Positions 25,796 through 34,656 of a DNA stretch of 64,000 nucleotides are shown here, one piece after another. The stretch's first letter is position 1. Each line of letters starts with the position of its first letter. Source of the DNA: Zunongwangia sp. ESRF-bin46. GTDB lineage: Bacteria > Bacteroidota > Bacteroidia > Flavobacteriales > Flavobacteriaceae. The translations under genes were made by a program, and so were the position numbers. The notes under the pieces are model-generated. The model searched no databases and was not told where the DNA came from. It saw nothing but the letters and a program-made list of their open reading frames with translations. The stretch is taken from contig NTLF01000004.1 in NCBI GenBank assembly GCA_002631855.1, forward strand, positions 1 through 64,000, written 5' to 3'.

Positions 25796-25819
25796 ATAAC
25801 GGATTTTCAGCTATTGCTA

Positions 25820-25849
25820 TTTGAAAACCAAAGGCTTTGCCTACCTTTG
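25820..25849 (+). promoter_or_regulatory. Consensus Bacteroidetes promoter (TTTG-N18-TACCTTTG)
   Basis: TTTG at 25820-25823, 18 bases, then TACCTTTG at 25842-25849: the best match to the -33/-7 consensus in the window. It drives the pseudouridine synthase gene. The leader contains a hairpin TTCCGAA / TTCGGAA (25894-25912) seven bases before the ATG. Confidence 0.75.
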
Positions 25850-25919
25850 CAAAAAATTTTAGAAATTTGCTTTATCACAAAGCATAAAAAAGATTCCGAA
25901 TTGAGTTCGGAAAATAAAT

Positions 25920-26780
25920 ATGAGCAGAAAAGACAATAGCGGAAAAGGAAAACCTTCTGGGCGTGGTGCTGGTAACACCCGAAAAGGAAGCAATGCACGA
26001 GGAAATGCTCCTTTAAGTAGAAAAAAACCTACTACTAAGAAACCTAACAAGGGTGGCAAAACCAACCACCAAGAAAACCCAAATGGAATTCGGTTAAACA
26101 AATACATTGCTAACAGCGGTATTTGCTCTCGTAGAGAAGCAGACACCTACATAAAAACCGGTTTAGTTTCGGTAAATGGGGAAATCATCAACGAAATGGG
26201 TTATAAAGTTCAGTTAGCAGATGATGTGCGTTTTGATGGTCGCCGTATCAACCCAGAACCAGACACCTATGTTTTATTGAACAAACCTAAATCTGTTGCA
26301 ACTACTACCAGTGAAAGCAAAGGACTAACTGTAATGGATTTAATCTCGAACGCAACTACTGCCGATGTTAAACCCATTGGTCGTTTAGGCAGAAATGCAA
26401 CGGGACTGTTGTTGTTTACCAACGATGATAAATTAGTGAAAAAACTTCATAGTAAAGGAATGCCTAGGTTATTTCACATAGAGTTGGATAAAAACCTAAA
26501 GGCTTCTGATCTTCAAAAAATAGAAGAAGGCTTAACCATTAATGGTAAAACGGTTGAAGTAGAAGAAATTAGCTACGTAGAAAATTCTCCTAAAAAAGAA
26601 ATAGGATTGAAAATTAAAAACATGGGGAACAGCATTATCCGTGATATTTTTGATCATTTAGGATACGATGTGGTAAAAGTAGATTGTGTTACAATCGCAC
26701 ACCTAACTAAAAAAGACCTGCCGAGAGGTCGCTGGAAAATATTGACTAAAAGAGAAGTTGAGCTTTTTAGCATGATGTAA
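25920..26780 (+). CDS. RluB/RsuA-family pseudouridine synthase with atypical catalytic motif
   Basis: 286 residues. A basic, Gly/Lys/Asn-rich tail (1-55), an S4 RNA-binding domain (about 57-105, IRLNKYIANSGICSRREAD), and an RsuA/RluB catalytic domain (about 117-285). Family members isomerise uridine in rRNA. The catalytic loop, normally GRLDxxTxG with the nucleophilic Asp, reads GRLGRNATG here (codon GGC), so the Asp is missing. Other motifs (GLLLFTND, PRLFHIEL) are kept. Either an inactive RNA-binding paralogue, a lineage variant, or a sequence error. Own promoter and terminator. Confidence 0.88.
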   Translation: MSRKDNSGKGKPSGRGAGNTRKGSNARGNAPLSRKKPTTKKPNKGGKTNHQENPNGIRLNKYIANSGICSRREADTYIKTGLVSVNGEIINEMGYKVQLADDVRFDGRRINPEPDTYVLLNKPKSVATTTSESKGLTVMDLISNATTADVKPIGRLGRNATGLLLFTNDDKLVKKLHSKGMPRLFHIELDKNLKASDLQKIEEGLTINGKTVEVEEISYVENSPKKEIGLKIKNMGNSIIRDIFDHLGYDVVKVDCVTIAHLTKKDLPRGRWKILTKREVELFSMM

Positions 26781-26804
26781 TTACATCACTAATAATCAAA
26801 GCAT

Positions 26805-26833
26805 AACACCTCTTTTTACAGAGGTGTTTTTTT
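26805..26833 (+). terminator. Rho-independent terminator after the pseudouridine synthase
   Basis: AACACCTCT / AGAGGTGTT stem around TTTTAC, followed by a run of T. It closes the upstream transcript before the structured intergenic region. Confidence 0.88.
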
Positions 26834-26878
26834 GTGTTAAATTTTTACTGAAATAATTTTACATATCGAAAAATAAAT

Positions 26879-26886
26879 TACATTTG
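26879..26886 (+). promoter_or_regulatory. -7 box (TACATTTG) of the structured leader / ncRNA
   Basis: TACATTTG matches TAnnTTTG. Transcription from about 26893 would produce either a free RNA of about 150-200 bases or a leader of about 270 bases on the arginine decarboxylase mRNA. Confidence 0.55.
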
Positions 26887-26892
26887 CTGCGC

Positions 26893-27070
26893 ATTTAGCT
26901 GAACAATTGAACCGTGTTTCTGTGTTTGGGTTTTTGAAGATTAGGAAGTCATATTCAAAAACAGGTTGCCAGGCAACCAGCCAAAATTTAAAGCTAGCTT
27001 CCGCTCTACCCTTAGAACCTACAACAGGTTTCTCACAACGTTTGGCCTACTGGCTTAACCCTATCCGTAT
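26893..27070 (+). ncRNA. Candidate structured RNA or riboswitch-like leader
   Basis: A 382-base non-coding gap contains, after a promoter, three local hairpins: GTTTTTGAA / TTCAAAAAC (26930-26962, 9 bp), GGTTGC / GCAACC (26964-26978) and AGAACCT / AGGTTTCT (27014-27033, one bulge), the last enclosed by GCCAAA / TTTGGC (26980-26985 with 27041-27046). It is richer in G and C than the flanks. I do not recognise the family; a flavobacterial 6S-type RNA or a cis-regulator of the polyamine operon are possibilities. No clear terminator follows before the next gene, which slightly favours a leader. The 3' end is uncertain. Confidence 0.45.
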
Positions 27071-27162
27071 TTGAAATTATCGTTAATTTCTTGTTATATC
27101 ACTCATTTTAAGAGTATTTCAAATAATTGATTTATAATTTTCATGTTCAAACTTCATAAAAA

Positions 27163-28563
27163 ATGAATACTAAATATATTGATCTTATTGATCAAACTTA
27201 TTATTTTCCACAGGAAGAGTTTACTTTAAACGAAAACAAAACACTTAATTTTCACGATATTGACTTAATGAAGTTGGTTTCAGAATACGGAGCACCTTTA
27301 AAGTTTACCTATCTTCCTAAAATTTCAGATAATATACAACGCGCCAAAAAGTGGTTTGGCAATGCTATTGAAAAACATAAGTATCAAGGTAATTACAATT
27401 ATTGTTATTGTACTAAAAGTTCTCACTTTAAACACGTGTTACATGAGGCGTTGAAAAATGATGTCCATATTGAAACCTCATCGGCTTTCGATATTAATAT
27501 TGTTGAAAATTTAAAAGCGGAAGGAAAAATCAACGACAATACCTATGTGATCTGCAACGGTTTTAAGCGGGAGCAATACATCCTGAACATTGCGCGATTA
27601 ATCAACGAAGGCCATAAAAACTGTATTCCTGTAATCGATAATTATGAAGAAATCGGGTTGCTTTCCGAACAAATTGATGGCAATTACAAAGTAGGGATTA
27701 GAATCGCTTCGGAAGAAGAACCAAAGTTTGAATTTTACACCTCTCGTTTAGGAATTGGTTATAAAAACATTGTTCCTTTTTACGAAAAACAGATTAAGGA
27801 CAACAAGCAGGTTGAACTTAAAATGCTTCACTTTTTCATTAACACTGGTATTCGCGACAATGCTTATTACTGGAACGAATTGGTTAAGTGTTTAAACGTG
27901 TACACCAAACTGAAAAAAGTTTGCCCAACATTAGATAGCTTAAATATTGGCGGTGGGTTTCCTATAAAAAACTCATTGGCTTTTGAGTACGATTATCAAT
28001 ATATGATTGATGAAATAATCAACCAAATAAATATCACTTGTGCAGAAGCCGATGTGCCTGTACCTAATATTTTTACAGAATTTGGTAGCTTTACGGTAGG
28101 AGAAAGTGGCGGTGCTATTTATGAGGTTTTATACCAAAAACAACAAAACGATCGTGAAAAGTGGAATATGATTAATTCTTCTTTTATTACTACTTTGCCC
28201 GATACGTGGGCTATTAGCAAACGTTTTATCATGCTGGCCATAAACCGCTGGAATGATGAATACGAACGCGTGTTACTAGGTGGTTTGACTTGTGATAGCG
28301 ATGATTATTACAACAGCGAGCAACATATGAACGCTATTTATCTACCCAAATTTAAAAAAGAAAAACCGTTGTATATCGGCTTTTTCAACACGGGAGCATA
28401 TCAAGAAACCATTGGTGGGTTTGGTGGATTACAACACTGTTTAATTCCTTCGCCAAAACATATATTAATTGATAAAGACGAAGATGGAAACATCTCAAGC
28501 AAAATATTTTCACAACAACAAACAAGCGAGCAATTGCTAAACATTTTAGGTTATGAGCACTAA
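27163..28563 (+). CDS. speA: Arginine decarboxylase, alanine-racemase-fold PLP enzyme
   Basis: 466 residues of the type III PLP decarboxylases. The PLP Lys is in NYCYCTKSSHFKHV; the phosphate-binding Gly stretch is NIGGGFPIK; LTCDSDD carries the substrate Cys/Asp of the dimer interface; GAYQE is the C-terminal PLP contact. It is much shorter than E. coli SpeA (658), nearer to ornithine/diaminopimelate decarboxylases, so the substrate is inferred from the neighbour agmatinase, which overlaps it by 11 bases. The reaction would be arginine to agmatine, the first step of a putrescine route. Preceded by a structured RNA candidate. Confidence 0.88.
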   Translation: MNTKYIDLIDQTYYFPQEEFTLNENKTLNFHDIDLMKLVSEYGAPLKFTYLPKISDNIQRAKKWFGNAIEKHKYQGNYNYCYCTKSSHFKHVLHEALKNDVHIETSSAFDINIVENLKAEGKINDNTYVICNGFKREQYILNIARLINEGHKNCIPVIDNYEEIGLLSEQIDGNYKVGIRIASEEEPKFEFYTSRLGIGYKNIVPFYEKQIKDNKQVELKMLHFFINTGIRDNAYYWNELVKCLNVYTKLKKVCPTLDSLNIGGGFPIKNSLAFEYDYQYMIDEIINQINITCAEADVPVPNIFTEFGSFTVGESGGAIYEVLYQKQQNDREKWNMINSSFITTLPDTWAISKRFIMLAINRWNDEYERVLLGGLTCDSDDYYNSEQHMNAIYLPKFKKEKPLYIGFFNTGAYQETIGGFGGLQHCLIPSPKHILIDKDEDGNISSKIFSQQQTSEQLLNILGYEH

Positions 28564-29488
28564 AACGTACGCCGGAATCCCGCAGAAATACGCGGCTCTG
28601 GAAACTTCAAAAATTGTATTAATCCCAGTTCCTTACGATGGTACCAGTACCTGGCAAAAAGGAGCCGATAAAGGGCCTGAAGCTTTTTTACACGCTTCAG
28701 AAAATATGGAATTGTACGATATTGAAACCGAAACCGAAGTTTACAAACAAGGTATTTACCTAAGCGAACCTATTACTGAAAACGCTTCACCTGAAGCAAT
28801 GGTAGAAGCGGTTCATAAACAAACAAAAGATTATATTCTTCGGAATAAATTTGTAACGGTTTTTGGTGGCGAACATAGTATTTCTATTGGTACAATTCGT
28901 GCCTTTAACGAATGTTTTGACGATTTAACCGTACTTCATATCGATGCGCACGCCGACCTTCGGAAAGAGTATGACGGTTCTTCTTGTAATCACGCTTGTG
29001 CAGTCTATGAAGCCAGCCAAACGACCAATTTAGTGCAAGTAGGTGTTCGTAGTATGGACGTTGCTGAAACAACGGTAATGGACCGTGAAAAAACGTGGTT
29101 TGCTCACGAAATGGCAACCGATGAATATTGGATGGACAATGTAATTGAAGCGCTAGGTGAAAAAGTATTTATTACGTTCGATCTAGATGCTTTCGATCCT
29201 TCTATTTTACCTTCAACCGGAACACCAGAACCTGGCGGATTGTTTTTCTACGAAACCATGGAGTTTTTAAAACAAGTATTTGCCGAACGCAATGTAGTTG
29301 GGTTTGATATTGTAGAACTATGCCCAAACCCAGCAGAGAAATCTTCCGACTTTTTAGCTGCTAAATTATATTACAAAATGTTGAGCTACAAGTTTGAAGG
29401 GATTGATGGAGAAGACGAATTTGAAAGCAATTTCACAGATTCAAAAAAAGGAATTTCAAAATTTAACAACAACGAAGATGAGTACTAA
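28553..29488 (+). CDS. speB: Agmatinase (arginase/ureohydrolase family)
   Basis: 311 residues of the ureohydrolase fold. The binuclear Mn ligands are visible in GGEHSIS, HIDAHADLR, the conserved SSCNHA segment and FDLDAFDPSI. Agmatinase converts agmatine to putrescine and urea. It overlaps the decarboxylase gene by 11 bases and the next gene by 11 bases, indicating translational coupling of the polyamine set. Formiminoglutamase or arginase activity is possible from fold alone, but adjacency to arginine decarboxylase supports agmatinase. Confidence 0.92.
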   Translation: MSTKTYAGIPQKYAALETSKIVLIPVPYDGTSTWQKGADKGPEAFLHASENMELYDIETETEVYKQGIYLSEPITENASPEAMVEAVHKQTKDYILRNKFVTVFGGEHSISIGTIRAFNECFDDLTVLHIDAHADLRKEYDGSSCNHACAVYEASQTTNLVQVGVRSMDVAETTVMDREKTWFAHEMATDEYWMDNVIEALGEKVFITFDLDAFDPSILPSTGTPEPGGLFFYETMEFLKQVFAERNVVGFDIVELCPNPAEKSSDFLAAKLYYKMLSYKFEGIDGEDEFESNFTDSKKGISKFNNNEDEY

Positions 29489-30455
29489 TAAAGGAGCAAT
29501 TTCAGAATTTATTCAAAAATATTATTTGCACTTCAACGCTGCAGCTTTAGTAGATGCCGCAAAAGGCTACGAAGAGCAGTTGAATAGTGGTTCAAAAATA
29601 TTGGTGTCCTTGGCTGGAGCTATGAGTACAGCGGAATTAGGTAAAATATTTGCCGAAATGATCCGCCAAGATAAAGTGCATATCATTTCATGTACTGGTG
29701 CAAACCTAGAAGAAGATATTATGAATTTAGTGGCCCACAGTCACTATAAACGAGTACCTAACTACCGTGATTTAACCCCAAAAGATGAATGGGAATTGTT
29801 GGAAAAAGGACTGAATCGGGTTACCGATACGTGTATTCCTGAAGAGGAAGCTTTCAGAAGAATACAGGAACACATCGTAAAAATCTGGAAAGAAGCTGAA
29901 GCCAATGGCGAACGCTATTTACCGCACGAATATATGTACAAACTACTGTTGAGTGGCGTTTTAGAAGAACATTATGAAATCGATTTGAAAGATTCGTGGA
30001 TGTACGCTGCCGCAGAGAAAAACCTTCCTATTGTTTGCCCAGGTTGGGAAGACAGCACGATGGGGAACATTTTTGCGAGCTATGTTCTAAAAGGTGAGCT
30101 GAAAGCTTCAACCATAAAAAGTGGTATTGAATATATGACCTTTTTGGCAGATTGGTACACTGATAATTCAGAAAAAGGGATTGGTTTCTTTCAAATTGGA
30201 GGCGGTATTGCTGGCGATTTCCCAATTTGTGTAGTACCGATGTTGTATCAAGATATGGAACGCACCGATACGCCTTTCTGGAGTTATTTTTGTCAGATTT
30301 CAGATTCGACAACAAGCTACGGAAGCTATTCAGGTGCTGTCCCTAATGAAAAAATTACGTGGGGAAAACTGGATATTGACACACCAAAATTCATCATAGA
30401 AAGTGACGCTACCATCGTCGCACCTTTAATTTTTGCATATCTGCTAGATATGTAG
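29478..30455 (+). CDS. Deoxyhypusine synthase-like protein, probable homospermidine synthase
   Basis: 325 residues from ATG 29478; the track's 29394 start lies deep in speB and is rejected. It is homologous to eukaryotic/archaeal deoxyhypusine synthase, with NAD-binding glycines (AGAMSTAEL, SCTGANLE, GGGIAGDF) and the active-site Lys region EKITWGK. Bacteria have no hypusinated eIF5A, and sym-homospermidine is the main polyamine in many Flavobacteriaceae, so a role in making homospermidine from putrescine supplied by the two upstream genes is likely. That assignment is inference from context and chemistry; the fold assignment is firm. Confidence 0.85.
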   Translation: MSTNKGAISEFIQKYYLHFNAAALVDAAKGYEEQLNSGSKILVSLAGAMSTAELGKIFAEMIRQDKVHIISCTGANLEEDIMNLVAHSHYKRVPNYRDLTPKDEWELLEKGLNRVTDTCIPEEEAFRRIQEHIVKIWKEAEANGERYLPHEYMYKLLLSGVLEEHYEIDLKDSWMYAAAEKNLPIVCPGWEDSTMGNIFASYVLKGELKASTIKSGIEYMTFLADWYTDNSEKGIGFFQIGGGIAGDFPICVVPMLYQDMERTDTPFWSYFCQISDSTTSYGSYSGAVPNEKITWGKLDIDTPKFIIESDATIVAPLIFAYLLDM

Positions 30456-30458
30456 CCC

Positions 30459-31985
30459 ATGGAAAACAAAATAGAAAATATAGAATTAAAGTTCTTGACG
30501 CTTAAAGATTACGAAGCGTTAAAAAAAGCGACCCTTCAGTCATATGGAGGGTTGCCAAATTCCTATTGGAAAATTGAAGAGATTGGTAATTTAATTTCTC
30601 TGTTTCCAGAAGGTCAAGTGGTGATTATGGCCGATGGCGAAATTGCAGGTTGTGCCCTATCGATTATTGTAGATTATGATAAAATTGAAGACAACCATAC
30701 CTACGATGATATTACGCGCGACCCATCGTTTAAAATTCACGACCCCAACGGTGATGTGCTCTACGGAATCGATGTATTTATACATCCTGATTACCGCGGA
30801 CTTCGGTTAGGACGTAGACTGTACGACTATCGAAAAGAATTATGTGAAAACCTAAATCTGAAAAGCATTGTTTTTGGTGGAAGAATGCCTAATTACCACA
30901 AACATGCCGATACTATTTCACCTAAAAAATACTTAGAAAAAGTACGAAGTAAGGAAATTGAAGACCCCGTATTGAATTTTCAATTATCGAATGATTTTCA
31001 CCCGCTTCGGGTATTAAAAGGCTATTTGGAAGGCGATGCTGCTTCGGGTGAATACGCCGTTTTAATGGAATGGGATAATATTTACTACACCAAACCGGAT
31101 AAAAAGCCAACTGCTACCAAAAGTGTCGTTCGCTTGGGGCTCATTCAATGGCAAATGCGTTCGTATAAAGGAATAGAAGATTTAATGCAGCAAGCTGAAT
31201 ATTTTATTGACAGTGTTGCAGGGTACCGAAGTGATTTCGCTGTGTTTCCGGAATTTTTCAACGCTCCGCTTATGGCAGAATATAACCATATGAGCGAGCC
31301 GGAAGCCATAAGAGAACTCGCCACGCACACTGCCGAAATTACCGAACGGTTGTCCAAACTTTCCATTTCGTATAACATCAATATCATTTCGGGAAGTATG
31401 CCCGAAGTGGTAAATGACAAGCTATACAATGTAGGTTATTTATGCCGTCGCGACGGAAGTGTAGAACGGTACGAAAAATTACACGTGACACCAGATGAAG
31501 CAAAAGTTTGGGGCATGCAACAGGGTAACACATTAAAAACTTTTGATACCGATTGTGGTAAAGTAGGAATATTAATTTGTTACGATTCTGAATTTCCTGA
31601 GCTTTCCAGACTTTTATCTGATGAAGGAATGGACATTCTGTTTGTTCCTTTTTTAACGGACACCCAAAATGGATATTCCAGAGTTCGGTTGTGTGCACAA
31701 GCGCGTGCCATTGAAAACGAATGTTATGTTGCCATTGCTGGCAGCGTGGGCAACTTACCGAAAGTTCATAATATGGATATTCAATATGCGCAATCAGCTG
31801 TGTTTACACCTTGCGATTTTGCTTTCCCCAATAACGGTGTAAAAGCTGAAACGACCCCAAATACCGAAATGATATTGGTGGCCGATGTAGATTTAGATTT
31901 GTTACGGGAATTACACACGTTCGGCGCCGTGAGAAACTTAAAGGACAGACGAAAAGATTTTTACTCACTTAAACGAGTGAAGTAA
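30459..31985 (+). CDS. GNAT acetyltransferase fused to a carbon-nitrogen hydrolase (nitrilase)
   Basis: 508 residues. An N-terminal GNAT domain (about 8-180; acetyl-CoA loop IHPDYRGLRLGRRLYD) is followed by a nitrilase-superfamily domain (about 222-505) with the Glu-Lys-Cys triad visible in FPEFF, YEKLHV and LICYDSEFPE. It starts three bases after the deoxyhypusine-synthase-like gene, so it is part of the polyamine operon. N-carbamoylputrescine amidase belongs to the nitrilase superfamily and spermidine acetyltransferases to GNAT, so polyamine modification or salvage is plausible, yet the fusion's substrate is unknown to me. Confidence 0.88.
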   Translation: MENKIENIELKFLTLKDYEALKKATLQSYGGLPNSYWKIEEIGNLISLFPEGQVVIMADGEIAGCALSIIVDYDKIEDNHTYDDITRDPSFKIHDPNGDVLYGIDVFIHPDYRGLRLGRRLYDYRKELCENLNLKSIVFGGRMPNYHKHADTISPKKYLEKVRSKEIEDPVLNFQLSNDFHPLRVLKGYLEGDAASGEYAVLMEWDNIYYTKPDKKPTATKSVVRLGLIQWQMRSYKGIEDLMQQAEYFIDSVAGYRSDFAVFPEFFNAPLMAEYNHMSEPEAIRELATHTAEITERLSKLSISYNINIISGSMPEVVNDKLYNVGYLCRRDGSVERYEKLHVTPDEAKVWGMQQGNTLKTFDTDCGKVGILICYDSEFPELSRLLSDEGMDILFVPFLTDTQNGYSRVRLCAQARAIENECYVAIAGSVGNLPKVHNMDIQYAQSAVFTPCDFAFPNNGVKAETTPNTEMILVADVDLDLLRELHTFGAVRNLKDRRKDFYSLKRVK

Positions 31986-31993
31986 TCCAACAT

Positions 31994-32027
31994 AATTCCT
32001 CTTTTACGTAAAGCTAAGAGAGGAATT
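31994..32027. terminator. Bidirectional terminator between convergent genes
   Basis: AATTCCTCT / AGAGGAATT form a 9-bp stem around a 16-base loop. The stem overlaps the last codons of the minus-strand membrane glycosyltransferase and follows the polyamine operon, so it could end transcription from both sides. Confidence 0.6.
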
Positions 32028-33425
32028 CTTTTCAGAAATATTCTTTCTAATTTCCCAAATCGCATATCCAATTACCACCAAATATTCCACAGCTACTAAC
32101 CAAAGGTTTTCATTAAAACCATTAGCTCCATAAGCACTATAACTTAATATTACTACAGCACTCCAAACTATAGGAAAACGGTATTTGGTAAACAAGCACA
32201 ACAGTAAAGGCGTAGCAACATACCAAGGATGTACCGTGGTAGAAAGCAAGAAATAAAACGAAACTCCAAAGAGCATCGCAGTGATTAATTTGGGTAGTGT
32301 TTCATTTCTTCTGAAAAAGGTAAGTATCAATATAAAAGCAATGACAATTAGTGGCAATACCTTACCAACCGTAGCAATAATATTCCATCCTACTGTTTGA
32401 AAACCTATCCATCTTATGATGTAATACACACTCGCATTAAACTCGAAATTCTGAAACCACAAACCAATGGTTGTAGTGAAATTCTGAAGAAACTCCGAAG
32501 AAAAAAATGGTGAGAATGTTACAATAACCGTTAGTAAACAAACCGTATAAAACAGAATCAGTTTCTTTATTCCTAGTGAAGTGAATTCCAATGAAGAATC
32601 ACTTTCTCCTTTCTTATTTTTCAAAAAGTAGTTAAAGAATAGTGGCAAAAATAACAACGGTAATAGTTTTACTGAAACAGAAACCCCCAACAATACAGCA
32701 GCCCAAACCCATTTTCTTTTTTGCAATAAGTAAAGTGCCCAAACTAGAAAGAAAAGCATCACGCCTTCAAAATGTAGGTTTCCTGTTAATTCAATAATGA
32801 TAAAAGGGTTTAGGAAATACCAAAAAATAGTATGTGGATTCAGATTAAGGTTCTTCAACAATTTTCTTCCGAAGTAAAAGACACCTACATCTGCAAGAAT
32901 CATAATCAATCGTAACACCACTACCGAACCCAGAATACTGTTTTTAGCAAACAAAGCAGCTATTGCAAAAAATAATTGATTGATAGGTGGATAATTACTG
33001 TAATGGCTAGCGTTGAGAGCACCCATTCCATTTATTAGTTTAGTTGCTTCCGCTCCGCTAAGCCACCTTAAACTATTCAGTATTTCAGATGTTTTATTTA
33101 CATATTGCTCTGGCGTAAAAAGATATGGGTTTTCCCCTTGCAGCAACAACTTGCCATCCCAGATAAAACGATAAAAATCTTGTGACAAATTGGGGATTGC
33201 AACTAAAAAGACTAATCGAAAAACAATCCCAAATCCGAAAAGAACCCAAAAATTACCCTTTGTAACTTTAATTAATTTGTAGGTTAAAAAAAATAAAGCC
33301 CCGTATAAAGGTAGAAGTTTGGCTAGGTCACTTCTATGTAAATCGTATCCAAAGCTTGCGTACAACCCAATACATATTAACGCAAAAATTAATGGAATTC
33401 GATACAAGTTGAAGAAATCTCTCAT
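32004..33425 (-). CDS. Polytopic membrane glycosyltransferase (mannosyltransferase-like)
   Basis: 473 residues with about 11-13 hydrophobic helices. An acidic first loop containing SQDFYRFIWDGKLL, near residue 85, is typical of GT-C polyprenyl-phosphate-sugar-dependent transferases. The aromatic, Lys-poor character and the ALYLLQKRKW basic turns fit an inner-membrane enzyme that adds a sugar from a lipid carrier to an envelope glycan. Donor and acceptor are unknown. Single gene; convergent with the polyamine operon. Confidence 0.8.
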   Translation of the reverse strand: MRDFFNLYRIPLIFALICIGLYASFGYDLHRSDLAKLLPLYGALFFLTYKLIKVTKGNFWVLFGFGIVFRLVFLVAIPNLSQDFYRFIWDGKLLLQGENPYLFTPEQYVNKTSEILNSLRWLSGAEATKLINGMGALNASHYSNYPPINQLFFAIAALFAKNSILGSVVVLRLIMILADVGVFYFGRKLLKNLNLNPHTIFWYFLNPFIIIELTGNLHFEGVMLFFLVWALYLLQKRKWVWAAVLLGVSVSVKLLPLLFLPLFFNYFLKNKKGESDSSLEFTSLGIKKLILFYTVCLLTVIVTFSPFFSSEFLQNFTTTIGLWFQNFEFNASVYYIIRWIGFQTVGWNIIATVGKVLPLIVIAFILILTFFRRNETLPKLITAMLFGVSFYFLLSTTVHPWYVATPLLLCLFTKYRFPIVWSAVVILSYSAYGANGFNENLWLVAVEYLVVIGYAIWEIRKNISEKNSSLSFT

Positions 33426-33504
33426 ACGGTTTTAATTTTGGGAAAATCACAAGATATAAAACCTTTAAGTCTTTTTAAAATCTAAGAAATTTTAACAACA
33501 CCGA

Positions 33505-34629
33505 TTAATCCTGCCACTCTGCAATAAATAAATTAGTGTCTCGGGTACCGCCGTTATTCCTGTTGGATGAAAAGACTAATTTTTTTCCATCGTTTGAAAA
33601 TACCGGAAAAGCATCGAACGTTTCACCGTGAGTAACGCGTTCTAGATTCTTTCCGTCAATATCAATTAAATATAAATTGAACGGAAAACCGCGTTCAGCT
33701 TCAAAATTACTACTAAAGAGTACTTTTTCACCACTTGGATGAAAAAATGGGGCCCAATTGGCGTTTCCTAAATTGGTCAGTTGGCGCAATTCACTTCCAT
33801 CTGCATTACAGATATAAAGTTCCATTTCGGTGGGTTGCACGAGACCTTTAGCTAATAAATCTTTGTATTCCTTTATTTCGTTATCAGTTTTTGGGCGAGA
33901 AGAGCGAAAAATCAATTTAGATCCGTCTGGTGAGAAAAAAGCCCCTCCATCATAACCTAATTCGTCTGTAATTTGCTTTACACCTGTTCCATCAAGGTTC
34001 ATAGTGTATAATTCCAAATCACCACTTCTATCACTTGTAAAAACAATTTTATCTCCTTTTGGTGACACCGTTGCTTCGGCATCATAACCAGGTTCGTCTG
34101 TTAATTGAGCGGTGATATTTCCTTCCAGATCTGCCACGAAGATGTCAAAACTATCATACACTGGCCAAACGTATTTTCCGTTGTTACGAAGTGGAACTTC
34201 TGGACATGCTTCATCTTTTAAATGTGTAGAAGCATAAACAATATGCTTATTGTCTGGCATAAAATAAGCACAAGTAGTACGGCCTTTTCCGGTACTGACC
34301 ATAGGTGGTTGTTTATCCTTGAATGTTTCATCTGCATTCATCAAAAACATTTGGTCACAACCAACACCCCAATTCTCATAGTTGGACTGGAACACCAATT
34401 GCTTGTCATCAAAACTCCAGTACGCCTCGGCATTGTCACCGCCAAAAGTTACTTGCCGGATAGATTTAAAATGTTTTTCCTCTGGATAGATTAAACTATC
34501 TTTTTGATTTGAAACGTTATTTTCAACGGTTTTATCAGTTGCTATCGCTTTAACTTCTTTTTTTTCTTCAGAAGTATTTTTACACGAAATAAGCAAGACA
34601 GTAGTCAACAAAAGGGCAAAAATTCTCAT
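33505..34629 (-). CDS. TolB-like beta-propeller lipoprotein (PD40 repeats)
   Basis: 374 residues. Lipoprotein signal with LLISCK (Cys16), then WD40-like/PD40 blades: repeated S-x-D-G-x-K-x-x-F-x-S motifs (FSPDGSKLIFRSS, FHPSGEKVLFSS, FSNDGKKLVFSS and others) making about five or six blades as in TolB and DPP-type propellers. No peptidase domain follows. Faces the M28 peptidase gene across only 32 bases, with overlapping promoters. Probable binding or scaffolding role; ligand unknown. Confidence 0.88.
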   Translation of the reverse strand: MRIFALLLTTVLLISCKNTSEEKKEVKAIATDKTVENNVSNQKDSLIYPEEKHFKSIRQVTFGGDNAEAYWSFDDKQLVFQSNYENWGVGCDQMFLMNADETFKDKQPPMVSTGKGRTTCAYFMPDNKHIVYASTHLKDEACPEVPLRNNGKYVWPVYDSFDIFVADLEGNITAQLTDEPGYDAEATVSPKGDKIVFTSDRSGDLELYTMNLDGTGVKQITDELGYDGGAFFSPDGSKLIFRSSRPKTDNEIKEYKDLLAKGLVQPTEMELYICNADGSELRQLTNLGNANWAPFFHPSGEKVLFSSNFEAERGFPFNLYLIDIDGKNLERVTHGETFDAFPVFSNDGKKLVFSSNRNNGGTRDTNLFIAEWQD

Positions 34630-34637
34630 ATTTCAAT

Positions 34638-34656
34638 TACTTTTGTTGCAAAAATA
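34638..34656. promoter_or_regulatory. Overlapping opposed -7 boxes
   Basis: TACTTTTG (34638-34645, plus) and, on the minus strand, TATTTTTG (34656-34649) lie within a 32-base gap between divergent genes. Each predicted start site falls in the other promoter's -7 region, so polymerase binding should be mutually exclusive. Functional coupling is inferred. Confidence 0.5.

Noticed and set aside
29394-29477. Upstream start for the deoxyhypusine-synthase-like gene
   Set aside because: This stretch is the end of speB in another frame; ATG 29478 gives the family N-terminus.
30459-31985. Calling the GNAT-nitrilase fusion N-carbamoylputrescine amidase
   Set aside because: The pathway already has agmatinase and there is no agmatine deiminase nearby; the fused GNAT domain is not part of that enzyme.
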